From Choricystis sp. odSpoLacu1 (taxonomy: Eukaryota; Chlorophyta; Trebouxiophyceae): 64,000 bases of DNA. Within the stretch, counting starts at the first letter, position 1; each line of letters starts with the position of its first letter. The position numbers were made by a program, and so were the translations under genes. The stretch is taken from NCBI GenBank assembly GCA_958009055.1, contig OY253662.1:62001-126000 (forward strand), in the 5' to 3' direction. The notes beneath the pieces are model-generated. The model saw only the letters and a program-made list of their open reading frames with translations. It was not told where the DNA came from and made no database searches. This document shows, piece after piece, positions 53,486 to 63,073 of this stretch.

Positions 53486-54688
53486 TCACAGTTCATCCCT
53501 TGCCCCCCGCGCCACCAGCGCGGCCGCGGCCGCCGCGCCGTCGCTGTCGTCAGCCCCGACCGCTGCACCCCACCGCGCCACCGCGCCAAGGTGCGGTGTG
53601 ATGGTGGCCAAACCACCATCACGCGCCGCCAGCGCTGTCAGCGCTGACACAGCGGCAGCCGCAGCATCCGCAGACAGCGGGTCGCACAGCGGGGTGATGA
53701 AAGAAGCAAGCGCGCGCGCCAGCGCCGCGTCGCGCGCCAGTCCCTCCAGACAGTCTGGCTGTTTGTGCGCCTCAGCGTCTTGAATCCCCAGATCAGCCAG
53801 CAGCTGCATGGCGCGCGTGGCGACGGGCGACGGTGGGGGAGGCGTGCCGCGCCCCCACACGCGTATCCACCACGGTCGCCGTCCCGCTGCCCTCACCACC
53901 ACCCCCGCCGCCAACCCGGCAGCATCCACCGCTGCACAAGCGTCCCCCGCGGGCGCCGGCCCCAGGCACAGCGCGGAAAGTGCGGTCAGTGCGCGCCGCG
54001 CGCGGCGGGGGTCGCCACCGTCCGCGACGGCGGCCAGGGCGGCCGCCGCGCGCGGCGCGTCGGCGGCCGCCAGGGCTTGGAGTTTGGGGTTGTTGCGACA
54101 GGCGGAAGCTAGAGCGGCGGCTGCTGCGTGTGCCACGGCGGGCGGAGCAGACGCCAGGGCGGCCCCCGTGGCCGCCACCCCTCCCGCCGCGGCAAACGCG
54201 TCGCCGTCGACGTCGGGCAGTTCTTCAATGTCCTCCCAAGCGGCGATTCTATCGGCGTCGGAAAAAACGTCATCACTTTTCTCCGTCGCGATCGCCAGCG
54301 CCGCTTTTAAGGACGCTGCCCTGTCGGCCGCCCCACCATCGGTCGCCAACGCTGCCTCCAGCAGGGCTGCGTCAGCAGCCAGCTGCTCACGGGTGCGGGC
54401 AGCGGTGGCGGTGTCGCTTCCAGCGTCGGTTGCGGCCGCGGCAGCCAGCGCGTCGCCGTCTGAGTTGCGCACCGCCCACCCCAGCAACGATCCCAGCCCG
54501 CCCGCCTTGTCCTGGGACAGGTGTTCAGCAGGCTCTGCTGCGAGTGCAGAGGAGGCAAGGATGAGGGCTAGGCTGATGAAGGTTGCAGCTGCGGTGCGGA
54601 CGCGGGGGGTGTGCGGCGGGCGCGGTGGTGGCGGTGGAGGCGGTGGAGGCGGTGGGTCGCTTGAACTTGAAGGGTGGCGCTCTTGCAT
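53486..54688 (-). CDS. SIL1: SIL1-like ER nucleotide exchange factor with RDEL signal
   Basis: A 400-residue single-exon protein. A poly-Pro stretch (residues 11-22) precedes a hydrophobic signal (FISLALILASSALA), then GGLGSLLGWAVRNSDGDAL, the Fes1/HspBP1/SIL1 opening motif, and armadillo-like Ala-rich helices (for example NNPKLQALAAADAPRAAAAL). The C-terminus is RDEL, an ER-retrieval signal. The signal and RDEL together indicate the lumenal exchange factor for BiP in place of cytosolic Fes1. The start shown is the one nearest upstream of the signal; a longer N-terminus is open but not convincing. Confidence 0.82.
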   Translation of the reverse strand: MQERHPSSSSDPPPPPPPPPPPRPPHTPRVRTAAATFISLALILASSALAAEPAEHLSQDKAGGLGSLLGWAVRNSDGDALAAAAATDAGSDTATAARTREQLAADAALLEAALATDGGAADRAASLKAALAIATEKSDDVFSDADRIAAWEDIEELPDVDGDAFAAAGGVAATGAALASAPPAVAHAAAAALASACRNNPKLQALAAADAPRAAAALAAVADGGDPRRARRALTALSALCLGPAPAGDACAAVDAAGLAAGVVVRAAGRRPWWIRVWGRGTPPPPSPVATRAMQLLADLGIQDAEAHKQPDCLEGLARDAALARALASFITPLCDPLSADAAAAAVSALTALAARDGGLATITPHLGAVARWGAAVGADDSDGAAAAAALVARGARDEL

Positions 54689-54924
54689 GCTGTGTGTGTG
54701 ATGCGATGAGTGATCGCGGCGTGCAAAAAGAGAGGAGGAGGCGGGCAATGCGACGCGGACAGCGCGGCGAAGAAGTGAGTTAAAAACACAAAAAAACGCT
54801 TTTCCCGATCGGCGTCGCTCACTGCCCCACCGGGCGCTGTGTGCGTGGTACACGCACGCACCGCGTGCAGAGCCTGTGGCGGCCTGCCTGCGTGTGCGTG
54901 TTCACCCCTGCTGACCCGCCCCCA

Positions 54925-56278
54925 ATGGGGGACCGCCGCGACCCCGACCCGCCGCCCGGCCGCGCTCCCCCGCCGGCCCGGCCCGTCATCCCGATACCGT
55001 TGCTGGCGGTGAGCGTGAGAAGGAGAGAGAGAGAGTGTGTGTGTGGTGTGTGTGTGCGTGCGAGTGAGTGCACCCACGCGACCCCCCCCCCCCTTTCTCA
55101 GTCCACCCGCCGGTCGGCCCCGCCCGCCGTCGTTGCGCCCGGCCGCGCCCTGGACCCCGCCGCCGCCGCCATGCTGAGTCGAACGCCGCCTCCGCAGCAG
55201 CCGCCACCACCACCACCCCAACCCGACGTGCGCACCGGCACGGGCGTGTTTTCACCCGACGCTGCGACACGCGCGGCTTCTGCGCCCCGCCCGCCCCCCC
55301 CCCGCCTTCCCGCCCCCCACCGTCGTGCTGGCGGGCGGCGCCAACGGGGGCTCGTTCGCGGCGCGCACGACTGCGCCACCGCCACCGTCGTCCACGTCAG
55401 CCGCCGCAGCAGACGCGGGGTCGCCGTCGCTGTCCGCCCTGCTGCGCGCGCACCCGCACTCCATCCTCGTCTCCCGCCGCCAGGACGGCAACCCCATCCT
55501 CCCCTTCCTCTGCTCCACGCGCTGGACCTTTGCCGACATCGCCCCCGACTACGTGCTGGGGGAGGATGCGGCCGCCGTGTTCCTGTCGCTGCGGTTTCAC
55601 CTGCTCCACCCGACGTACGTCGCCCAGCGCGCCGCCTCCCTCAAACCCTGGCCCCGGCTCAAGCTGTTGCTGTGTCACGTGGATGTGGAGAACCCTGGGC
55701 CACCTTTAACGGCTGTCAACGTGGCGGCCGCGCGGGCGGGGGTGACACTTCTGTGTGCGTTTTCTGCAGGGGAGGCAGCACGCTACCTTGAGCTCATCCG
55801 CGCCTTCCTCGCCGCCCGCACCCCGCCCGACGCCATCGCGGGGAGGGTGGGGGATGACTATTTGTCGAGGCTGGGGGCGGCGTTGACGACTGTGCGGGGT
55901 GTGACTCGCGCTGATGTCCTTGCCCTCGGCGGCGCGTTTGACACTGCGGCCGCCATCCTGGCCGCCCCGCGCGCCGCCCTGGAGGCTACCCCGGGCGTCG
56001 GCCCCACCAAGGCCGCCCGCCTGGCGGCCGCTTTTTCGGAACCCTTTTTTGGGGGAGGGGGCGCGCGCCAGACGACGATCGACGCGGCGTGGCGCGCAGC
56101 GTCCGCCGCTGCGCCGCAGCAGCCGGGGGGTGAGGTCGAGGCAGCCGCGCCCCCTCCTGCTGCTGCTGCTGATGATGATGACGACGGCGGCACCGCGTGG
56201 CACTCGGCGGCGGCGGCCGCGGCGGAGCTGGATGAGGGGGGTGTGGATGAGGGCGGCGGCGGCGACGACGACGCCTAG
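54925..56278 (+). CDS. ERCC1: DNA excision repair protein ERCC1/RAD10 (one apparent frameshift)
   Basis: A protein of about 419 residues from exons 54925-55008 and 55102-56278; the non-catalytic partner of XPF in nucleotide excision repair. The N-terminal third is Pro/Ala-rich. The central domain reads GNPILPFLCSTRWTFADIAP, then DYVLGEDAAAVFLSLRFHLL with HPTYVAQR, LLLCHVDVENP and LLCAFSAGEAARYLELIRAF. The double helix-hairpin-helix follows (VTRADVLALGGAF, ATPGVGPTKAARLAAAF). The tail is acidic. In the N-terminal part the C10 run 55294-55303 appears one base too long; nine Cs would link the first ATG frame to the conserved frame (FPPPTVVLAGGANGGSF). A divergent SIL1 start lies 236 bp away. Confidence 0.92.
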
Positions 56279-56472
56279 CTTTGTTTTGTTGTGTCTGTGT
56301 TTCCTGTCTCTCTCCAGCACACGTTCCCTCTCTGTGTTTTCATGTGTGTAGTTTCCACATAAGAGAGTGTCTTGTTTGTTTGCATTCCACTGGTATGTGT
56401 GGCGTCAACGTTGGTGTCTGAAAAAAAGCCCGGGAAGAGAGATTTTTTCCCCAAAACAAAAAAACACGTGCT

Positions 56473-57484
56473 CTACCCCCAAGATGGAACGCCGAACATG
56501 CCGCCTCCACCGTAGCCGCCATACCCGCACCCCCCCGTGAACCCGCACCCATACGCATCGATGGGCTGGGGGCCGGAGATGCGGTCCCACATTTTTTCTT
56601 GGTAGCGTTGATCCCAGGCCGCGTTGTTGAACGCGCTCGCGGGCGGCGGCGGCGGCGGCGGCGGTGGAGGCGGCGCCCCCGCGGCCGGCTCCTCCAAATA
56701 ATAGTCGTCTACGAAAAGAGAAACTGACTCCAGCGTCTTTCTGGAGGCTGGAAGGGAGGTCCAAACACCAGCGGGCGGCGGCTTGTCGCCGCGCGCCGCA
56801 GCCAGATAATTCTTGACGACCCCTGAGCTCAACTCAGTGGACGCAGGCACAACAGTGACATTAAAACTGACGTCCCCATTGTCTTTCAAGCGGGGTGACC
56901 CCAGCGTGACGACGACGGCAGTGTCGTCGTCAGCGGGGTGTGCCTTCTGCCCCGGCTTGGCGCGCGTGCCGCCCGCGATCAGGATGGCGTCTTGTGAGGT
57001 CTTCACCTCACAAGGCCACACGCCTTGTGAGCCTTGCGCCTTGTGTCTCCACCCACATGCCTTGGGGCGCCCCATCCAGGCGCCCGTGCCGTTGGCGACA
57101 GCGAACGTGGGGGACAGGAACACGCGTTGTCGATGGTGCCAGCGGCGCGTGCGGGCTTGTCGGTGAACCAAATCTGTTGGAGAGGAGGGGAAGGTGTGCT
57201 TTCAGAACGATTTTTCTCTCTCTCACCCTCACGACTCTCTTTCCCTCTTCCTCTCTCACCGTGTGAGGATCCGGGTCCAGCAGGGTCAGCGTGCCTTCCG
57301 TCCCGTTTTTGTCCCCCGCCGCGCGTTCCAGCGTCGCTTTGCGCGCCGTCATCGTGAACAGAAACGACTCGCTGAAGTTGCGGCCGCGTGCTGCGGTGGC
57401 GGGCGATGGCGGGAGGGCGGGAGCGGGGGCGGGGGCGGCCGCGGCCGCGGCGGTGGCCAGCGCCAGCATTCTGAGAGTGCGCAT
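56473..57484 (-). CDS. Secreted protein of unknown function, WFTDKPAR family (one apparent frameshift)
   Basis: A protein of about 307 residues from exons 57484-57260 and 57173-56473. A signal peptide (MRTLRMLALATAAAAAAPAP) is followed by SFLFTMTARKATLER, GTLTLLDPDPHT and, across the intron, IWFTDKPARAAGTIDN, then FLSPTFAVANGTGAWMG and VVVTLGSPRLKDNGDVSFNV. Bacterial and algal proteins of unknown function share the WF(T/S)D(K/R)P.R..G core, and I know no activity. The C-terminus is a poly-Pro stretch and a Gly/Tyr-rich tail (GCGFTGGCGYGGYGGGG). The frame breaks near 57122-57127 (ACGCGT): the conserved core changes frame with no possible intron; a surplus CG or a missing base would explain it. 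Divergent from the methyltransferase gene. Confidence 0.7.
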
Positions 57485-57693
57485 TGGTTTGTGTGGCGGT
57501 TGGCGGCTGGCGTTCCCCAATTCTGCGCCCACGACGACGTGGGGATACTTGCTGGCTTGAGGCGAGGCGGGCGAGGGGTGTGAGAAGTGTGTTTGGCCAA
57601 ACACACACACACACACGCACGCCGATGACGAAAGTGTTTTTGTCGAACTGGCCTAGACACATCCTCACGCGAAAAACCTGTTTATCGCCGTGC

Positions 57694-58461
57694 ATGTTCC
57701 GCCGCCCCGCCCTGTGGGCGGCGGGCGCCGCCCTCTATGGCTCCACCGTCGCAGGCACCTACTTGTGGCTGAAGAAGACGGCCCCGCCCGCCGACACACA
57801 CGCGACCGCCACCACCACCCCTTCCGCCACCTGGTCGTCCCTGGCCCCCGCCTACGATGCCGCCATCGGCCTGGATGAGACTGTGATGGGAGTGAATCTG
57901 CTGCGCAGGTGGCACGTGGGGCGGTATGCGCGCGGGCATGTGTTAGAGGTCTGCTCGGGCACAGGGCGCAACCTGCCCTACTATGATCGAGGCCGCGTCA
58001 CCTCGCTGACGCTGGCGGACGCGTGCCCCGAGATGGTGGCCACTGCCACAGCCAAAGTGGAGGCGGCGGAAAAGAAAGGCGACGCCCTGCCGCCCACGAC
58101 GGTGGTGGTGGCGTCGGTTGAGGGTGTGGCGGCCACGACACGGCACCAGCCCTTCGACACCATTGTCGACACGTTTGGCCTGTGCTCCGTGCCCGACCCT
58201 GTGGCCGCGTTGAGAAGCATGGCGACCTTGTTGGCGCCTGGCGGCACGATTATCTTGCTGGAGCATGGTCGCTCGAATCGGTGGAGGTGGTTGGACGCTG
58301 AACTCGACGCTGCCGCCCCCGCCCACGCGGCGAAATGGGGGTGCGAATGGAATCGAGACATTTTGAAAGCTGTGGAGGAGGCGGGGCTGGTGGTGGACAG
58401 TGTGGCGAGGTGGCACTTTGGCACGACGACGGTGGTGCACGCAAGAGCGCCGCCGGGTTAG
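57694..58461 (+). CDS. SAM-dependent methyltransferase, OMS1-like, membrane-anchored
   Basis: Single-exon 255-residue class I methyltransferase. An N-terminal hydrophobic helix (ALWAAGAALYGSTVAGTYLWL) precedes the YDAAIGLDETVMG motif. Motif I is VLEVCSGTGRNLPYY (near 88), motif II region SLTLADACPEM, post-II FDTIVDTFGLCSVPDP, and the strand GGTIILLEHGRS. This layout fits yeast OMS1 and its relatives, inner-membrane methyltransferases of the mitochondrion, and METTL7-like proteins. The substrate is unknown. An upstream in-frame ATG at 57625 would give a longer, less hydrophobic N-terminus. I chose 57694, from which the protein begins directly with the anchor. Confidence 0.82.
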   Translation: MFRRPALWAAGAALYGSTVAGTYLWLKKTAPPADTHATATTTPSATWSSLAPAYDAAIGLDETVMGVNLLRRWHVGRYARGHVLEVCSGTGRNLPYYDRGRVTSLTLADACPEMVATATAKVEAAEKKGDALPPTTVVVASVEGVAATTRHQPFDTIVDTFGLCSVPDPVAALRSMATLLAPGGTIILLEHGRSNRWRWLDAELDAAAPAHAAKWGCEWNRDILKAVEEAGLVVDSVARWHFGTTTVVHARAPPG

Positions 58462-58648
58462 CTTTTTTGTGTTTTCTAATAGCATGCAGAGAGACAGAGA
58501 GATGGTGTAGAAGGCAACGACACGCGTTCCAGTTGGTGGATCGGACAACACGGTCCGCTGGTGTCTTAACACAGAAAAAAAGCGTCGAGGTATTTGCTGG
58601 CATGTGGGCCAAACAAAACCCCCTCCCCTCGCCCACTTCAACTCCACA

Positions 58649-58888
58649 TCACCTTCCCTGCCACAACGCCCCCGCTTCGAACGCCAGAATGTCGGCCGTC
58701 AGTGATGGGTCCCGCTTGTCCGCGGGTGCGGGCGCGGGAGACGCCGGCGCCGGCGCGGGCGCCGGCGCGCGGGGACGCGCGGGCGCGGGCGCGGGGGCTT
58801 GCAGCCTGCGCCCCAGTGCCTGGGCCAGCATGGCCGGTGAGGTCAGCAGGAGCAGGAGGAGGACCGCGGCCAAACGCGGGGCGCGCAT
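58649..58888 (-). CDS. Small secreted Pro/Ala-rich protein
   Basis: A 79-residue ORF: MRAPRLAAVLLLLLLTSPAM is a clear signal peptide, followed by an (Ala-Pro)n stretch with Arg and then DKRDPSLTADILAFEAGALW. It lies 66 bp downstream of the FAM114-like stop, whose final codons (AAGAAGTGAGGG) also look like a splice donor, with an acceptor CGGCAG just before this ATG. The two could therefore be one gene, but splicing would read this region in a different, less protein-like frame. Not recognised. Confidence 0.45.
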   Translation of the reverse strand: MRAPRLAAVLLLLLLTSPAMLAQALGRRLQAPAPAPARPRAPAPAPAPASPAPAPADKRDPSLTADILAFEAGALWQGR

Positions 58889-58954
58889 GGCTGCCGGAAA
58901 GGACGGGGGAACAAAAGAAAGCGGGACCACTTGTGCCCCGCCTCTTGTTTTCCC

Positions 58955-60927
58955 TCACTTCTTGTCACCGACCCCGCCCGCCACCAGCGCCACAGGCACC
59001 AGCGCCCGCGCAGCGTCCGCCAGCCGCCCCGCCATGGCGCCCGCCGCTTCCTCCACGTCGGCGGCAGCGGTGGCGGCCGCGTCGCCGCCGTCGTCGGCTT
59101 CAGCGAGTGTGTTGAGCACGACCGCGGCGGCCGCGTCGCCATCGGCCGCGGCGCGCGCCAGCTGGCCGGCCAGCATGGTCGCGATCGCACCCGCATCGTC
59201 TGTCGGCCAGTCGATCCCATCATCTGCGGGCCGGCCGTACCTCGACCGTGCGGCGGCCGAGCGCGCGAGCGCGAGCGCGCGCGCGCGGTCGCGGCGGCCG
59301 ACGCGCGGCCGAGAGCGGCCACCGCAGCGTCGCGCAGGGATGCGGTGGCGGCGTCGGCGGTGGCTGGAGCGGCCAGCTCGTCTGCCGCGGTGGCGGCGGC
59401 AGCGGCGGCGGCTTCGCACGCGGCTGCGACGGGGGCGTGCCCGGAGCGCAGAGGGGTGTCTTCGTCGCCACCCTCCACCTCCTCCTCACCATCACCATCG
59501 TGCAGCTTGTCCGCATCCAACGCAGCCGCCACCGCGGCCGCCGCCGCGTCCAGGGCGCCGCGGTCGGAGTCGGCGGCCGCCGCGCGCGCGCGGTTGACCG
59601 CGCGCGCTGCGTCCGCCGCCAGGGCGTCCAGTTCCTCCGCGGCGGAGGGGCCGCCGGCGGCAGCGTAGGCGGCGTCGAAGGTGGGGGCGGAGGGCGGAGG
59701 AGGAGGGGCGGGCGGAGCGGTGGTGGGTTGGCGGCGGTGGTCGCTGTCGCCGCCACCGCCTTCTTCCTCCTCCAAGTCTCCGCCATCTATCCACCCCACC
59801 GCCGCCCGCCCGAACGCGTCCACGCCCGCCCCCGCCTTGGCGCGCAGGGCGCGCACGGCGGGCAGTTCGGCGGCTTCCTCGACTGTGCCAGCCACCTCGC
59901 GCGCCGCGAGCGCGGCGGCCGCGGCGCCCGCGCGCGCGGCGGCCGCGGCGCGGGCGCGGGCGCCGCCCAGCAGCCCTCCCAGGGCGTGCGTGAGGGAGGC
60001 GACATGAGTGTCGACGGCGGCCAGGGCGGCGGCGGGGGGGGGAGGGGCGCCTTCGAGGCGGGCCAGGACTGCGGCGCGCTTGTCCGCGTCTGCGTCGTCA
60101 GGCGATCGCGGCGTGGGGGCGCCTGCGGCAGCGCGAGCAGCGCCACCCTCCCCACCATCCTCGCCCTCGTCGTCCGAGGGGGCCGCCACCTCGGCCAACA
60201 CTTCTTTGAAGGATTCGGTCAGCCCCCGCACATCCGCCGCGGCAGCAGCAGCCGCAGATGCGACGGCCGCGCCCAGCGCGCCAAACCCCCACCCACCAGA
60301 GACGGTGGGTGGCGGTGGGCGGGCGGCGGGTGGGCGGGCGGCGGGTGGTGGTGAGCGGGGCGCGGGCGGGCGCGCGGCGGCGGGGTGCGGGGGACGCGGC
60401 CCGCCCGCCACAGGGTCGCCACACGCCTGGGGAGGGAGGTGAGGCCCGCCCGCAGCCTGTGGCGGTGGGCGAGGCTGGGGCGCAGGGCGGGCAGGCCCCG
60501 CGGCAGGCCGAGGCGGCGGTGGGCGTGGCGCGGGCGCACCGCCAGGCGGCCGCGGCGGCCCGCTGGGCGGCCCAACAGGCCGAGGCGCCCCCACACCAGC
60601 CCTAGCCCCAGCTGGGCGCGCCCCTGGCGGCCGGGACGGTCCCGCCGCCCCTGGCGCCGGCGGGCTGGGACCGGGCGGGCGCAAAGGGCGCGGTCCGGCA
60701 GGGCGCGGGCCCTGGCCCGCGGGGCGCGGCCCTCCCGCCGGCCTGGGCTGGCCTCCAGGCCCCGACGGACGGGGTCCAGACGGGCGCACAGGCGCTGGGC
60801 CTGCAGGCCGTGGGCGCGGCGCGGGGGGTACACCTGCGGCCGGCGGAGTGGCCGCGGGTGGCGCCGCCGCTGCCACCGGATTGGGGGGAAGTGGTTGCAC
60901 AGTTGCGGGAGGCGGCGCGTCGCTCAT
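58955..60927 (-). CDS. FAM114-like protein with Pro-rich N-terminus (one apparent frameshift)
   Basis: A protein of about 656 residues, single exon. Residues 1-215 are almost only Pro, Arg, Ala and Gly in PRPAG-like repeats. The conserved part begins VSGGWGFGALGAAVASAAAA and DVRGLTESFKEVL, resembling the FAM114 family (vesicle traffic proteins) and a plant homologue; long helical Ala-rich segments and acidic loops follow. The C-terminal block DGIDWPTDDAGAIATMLAGQ and the helices after it match the family's end. The frame breaks at the CG tract 59275-59287; one dinucleotide less joins RARALALARSAAARSRYG. Family assignment is tentative. Confidence 0.65.
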
Positions 60928-61165
60928 GATTGTGTGTCTGCTATCGGTAAGCGGGCAATGGGAGCGAATCAAACACGCATCAAAACTGGGTTGAAGCATG
61001 AGCGAGTGCTTTTTTTCTTCACTCCACGCTCTCCTCTCCCCTCGCCCCTTCCGTGCGGCGGCACGCGCCCCTGCCTCCAGCGACGCCTCACCCTCGGCCA
61101 ACAACAGGGCTTGGCCACCCACCACGCAACCCCCACCCCCCGATCCCCCTCCCCTCGAACCCCCA

Positions 61166-62963
61166 ATGACCCCCCCCCCCCCCCCCCGCCCGCCCCGCCC
61201 CGGACGCCGACTTCAAAGCCAAAAAGTTCGACCGCCAGCTGCGCGTGTGGGGGGCGGACGGCCAGGCCGCGCTGGGGGCGGCGGTGGTGTGTGTGCTGGG
61301 GTCGGGGCCGACCGCTGCAGAAGCCCTCAAAAACCTGGTGCTGGGCGGGGTGGCGGGGTTTACGATTGTGGATGATGCGCGGGTGAGTGGGAGAGGAGGA
61401 GGAGGGGTGGTGGGTGGATGGTGGGGGGGAGCGCGTTGGGTGCTGGCTGCCCGCCCCCCTGTCACCCCTCCCAACCCCACGCACCCCACCCACCCACAGG
61501 TCACCGACGAAGACACCGGCAACAACTTCATGCTCTCCTCCTCCGACCTGGGCCGCCCTCGCGCCGCCGCCGTGGCCGACGCGGCGGCCGCCCTGGGCGA
61601 CGGCGTGCGCGCGGCCTTTGTCGACGCGCCCCCCGCCTCCGCCGCCGCCACCCACGCCCCCCTGCTCGCCTCCGCCTCCCTCGTCGTGGCGGCCGACATG
61701 GCGTGGCAGGATGCGGCCGCCGTGGACGCCGCCTGCGCGGCGGCGGGGGTGCCGCTGGTGGCGGCGCGCACAGCGGGGCTCTGCGGCGCCGTCCGCGTGT
61801 GCGCGCGCGAAGCCACCGTCGTCGACGCCCGCCCGGCCGACGCGCCGCGCGACCTACGCCTGGCTGACCCGTGGCCCGAGCTGGCGACTGCGGCGGCTGC
61901 GGTTGATTTAGCCTCCATGGATGGGCGGGGGCGGGCGCACGTGCCGGCCGCTCTCCTGGCCGCGCGCGCGCTCGCCGACACGCGCGCCTCCCTGGGCCAC
62001 CCCCCCACCTACTCCGACCGGGGCGCTGTGGCTGACGCGCTGACTGCTTTAGCCGCCATCGGGGGCGGCCCAGGGACGGAGGGCGGGGAGCCCGCCCCCA
62101 ACTTTGGGGAAGCGTCCACACTTGCCCGCCTCGCGCTCGCCCCCCCCTCCCTGCCCCGCGCCGTCGTGGAAGGCGTGCTGGGCGACCCACGCGCCTCCCG
62201 CCCCTCCTCCGACGACGCCGACTTCTGGTTTTTGGCGGCGGGGCTGAAGGCCTTTGTCGACACACGGGGCGGCACCGCCCCCCCGCTCGACGGCGACCTT
62301 CCCGACATGCACGCCTCCACCGACGCCTACGTGGCCCTCACCCGCCTGTACCGCGCCCGCGCGGATGCGGATGCCGCCGAAGTGGGGGCCGCCGCCCGGT
62401 CGGCCGCGGTGGCGGCCGGGCGCGCAGACGGCGGGGCGAGCCTGACTGACGCTGCTGTCAAACTCTTTTCTCGCTCGGCCCGCCACCTGCGCGTCGTGCG
62501 GGCGCGCCCCCTGGCGGACGCGGTGGCGAGGGCGGGCTCCCTGCTGAAGGGCCCTCTCACTGGGGACGCGTGTGAACCCGGGGGGCCATGTGCTGCAGCG
62601 GCCGCGCTGGCACTGACGTTGGCCTCCGACTCCGTCGCGCGCTCACGCGGCGGCGTCCCCCCAGGCGGTGCCGACGCCGCCGACGCCGCCGACCTGGAGA
62701 CCGATGTCGCCGCGCTGAAGGCAGCCCTGGCTGCGATTCTCACCGACACGGGGGGTGGGACGGCGGCTGCCGCGTGTGTGCCGGACGATGCTGTCGTCGA
62801 CGCTGTGCGCGCGGGTGGCGGCGCGCTGCACGTGGTCGGCGCGATCGCGGGCGGTGTCGCGTCCCAGGAGGGCATCAAACTGATCACGCGCACCCATGTG
62901 CCGGTGCAGGGCACCGTGGTGTATGATGGCGCGGCGCAAACGTTTGTGGTGGTGGACTGGTGA
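61166..62963 (+). CDS. AXR1: NEDD8-activating enzyme E1 regulatory subunit (NAE1/AXR1) (one apparent frameshift)
   Basis: A protein of about 559 residues from exons 61166-61382 and 61500-62963. With ECR1/UBA3 it activates NEDD8/RUB1 for cullin modification. Seen: FDRQLRVWGADGQAALGAA, LKNLVLGGVAGFTIVDDARV with DEDTGNNFML across the intron, LRLADPWPEL, FWFLAAGLKAFVD and GDLPDMHASTDAYVALTRLY, then HVVGAIAGGVASQEGIKLIT near the end. No catalytic cysteine is expected in this subunit. The C18 run right after the start codon (61170-61187) is one base too long for the frame; C17 gives MTPPPPPARPAPDADFKAKK. The exact N-terminus is therefore uncertain. Confidence 0.92.
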
Positions 62964-63073
62964 AGCAGAGAAGAGGAAGGGAGGGTTGTCATTTTTTTTT
63001 TTTTTTTCCATCTGTCAAGTTCAACACACACAAGTCTTCCGAGTTTCAACACCAGTAACGTCACGCTACACAC

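Noticed and set aside
58888..58960. Splicing the FAM114-like gene into the small secreted ORF
   Set aside because: Donor and acceptor exist, but the join would read the signal-peptide region in another frame with low-complexity output. The TGA and a new ATG are simpler.
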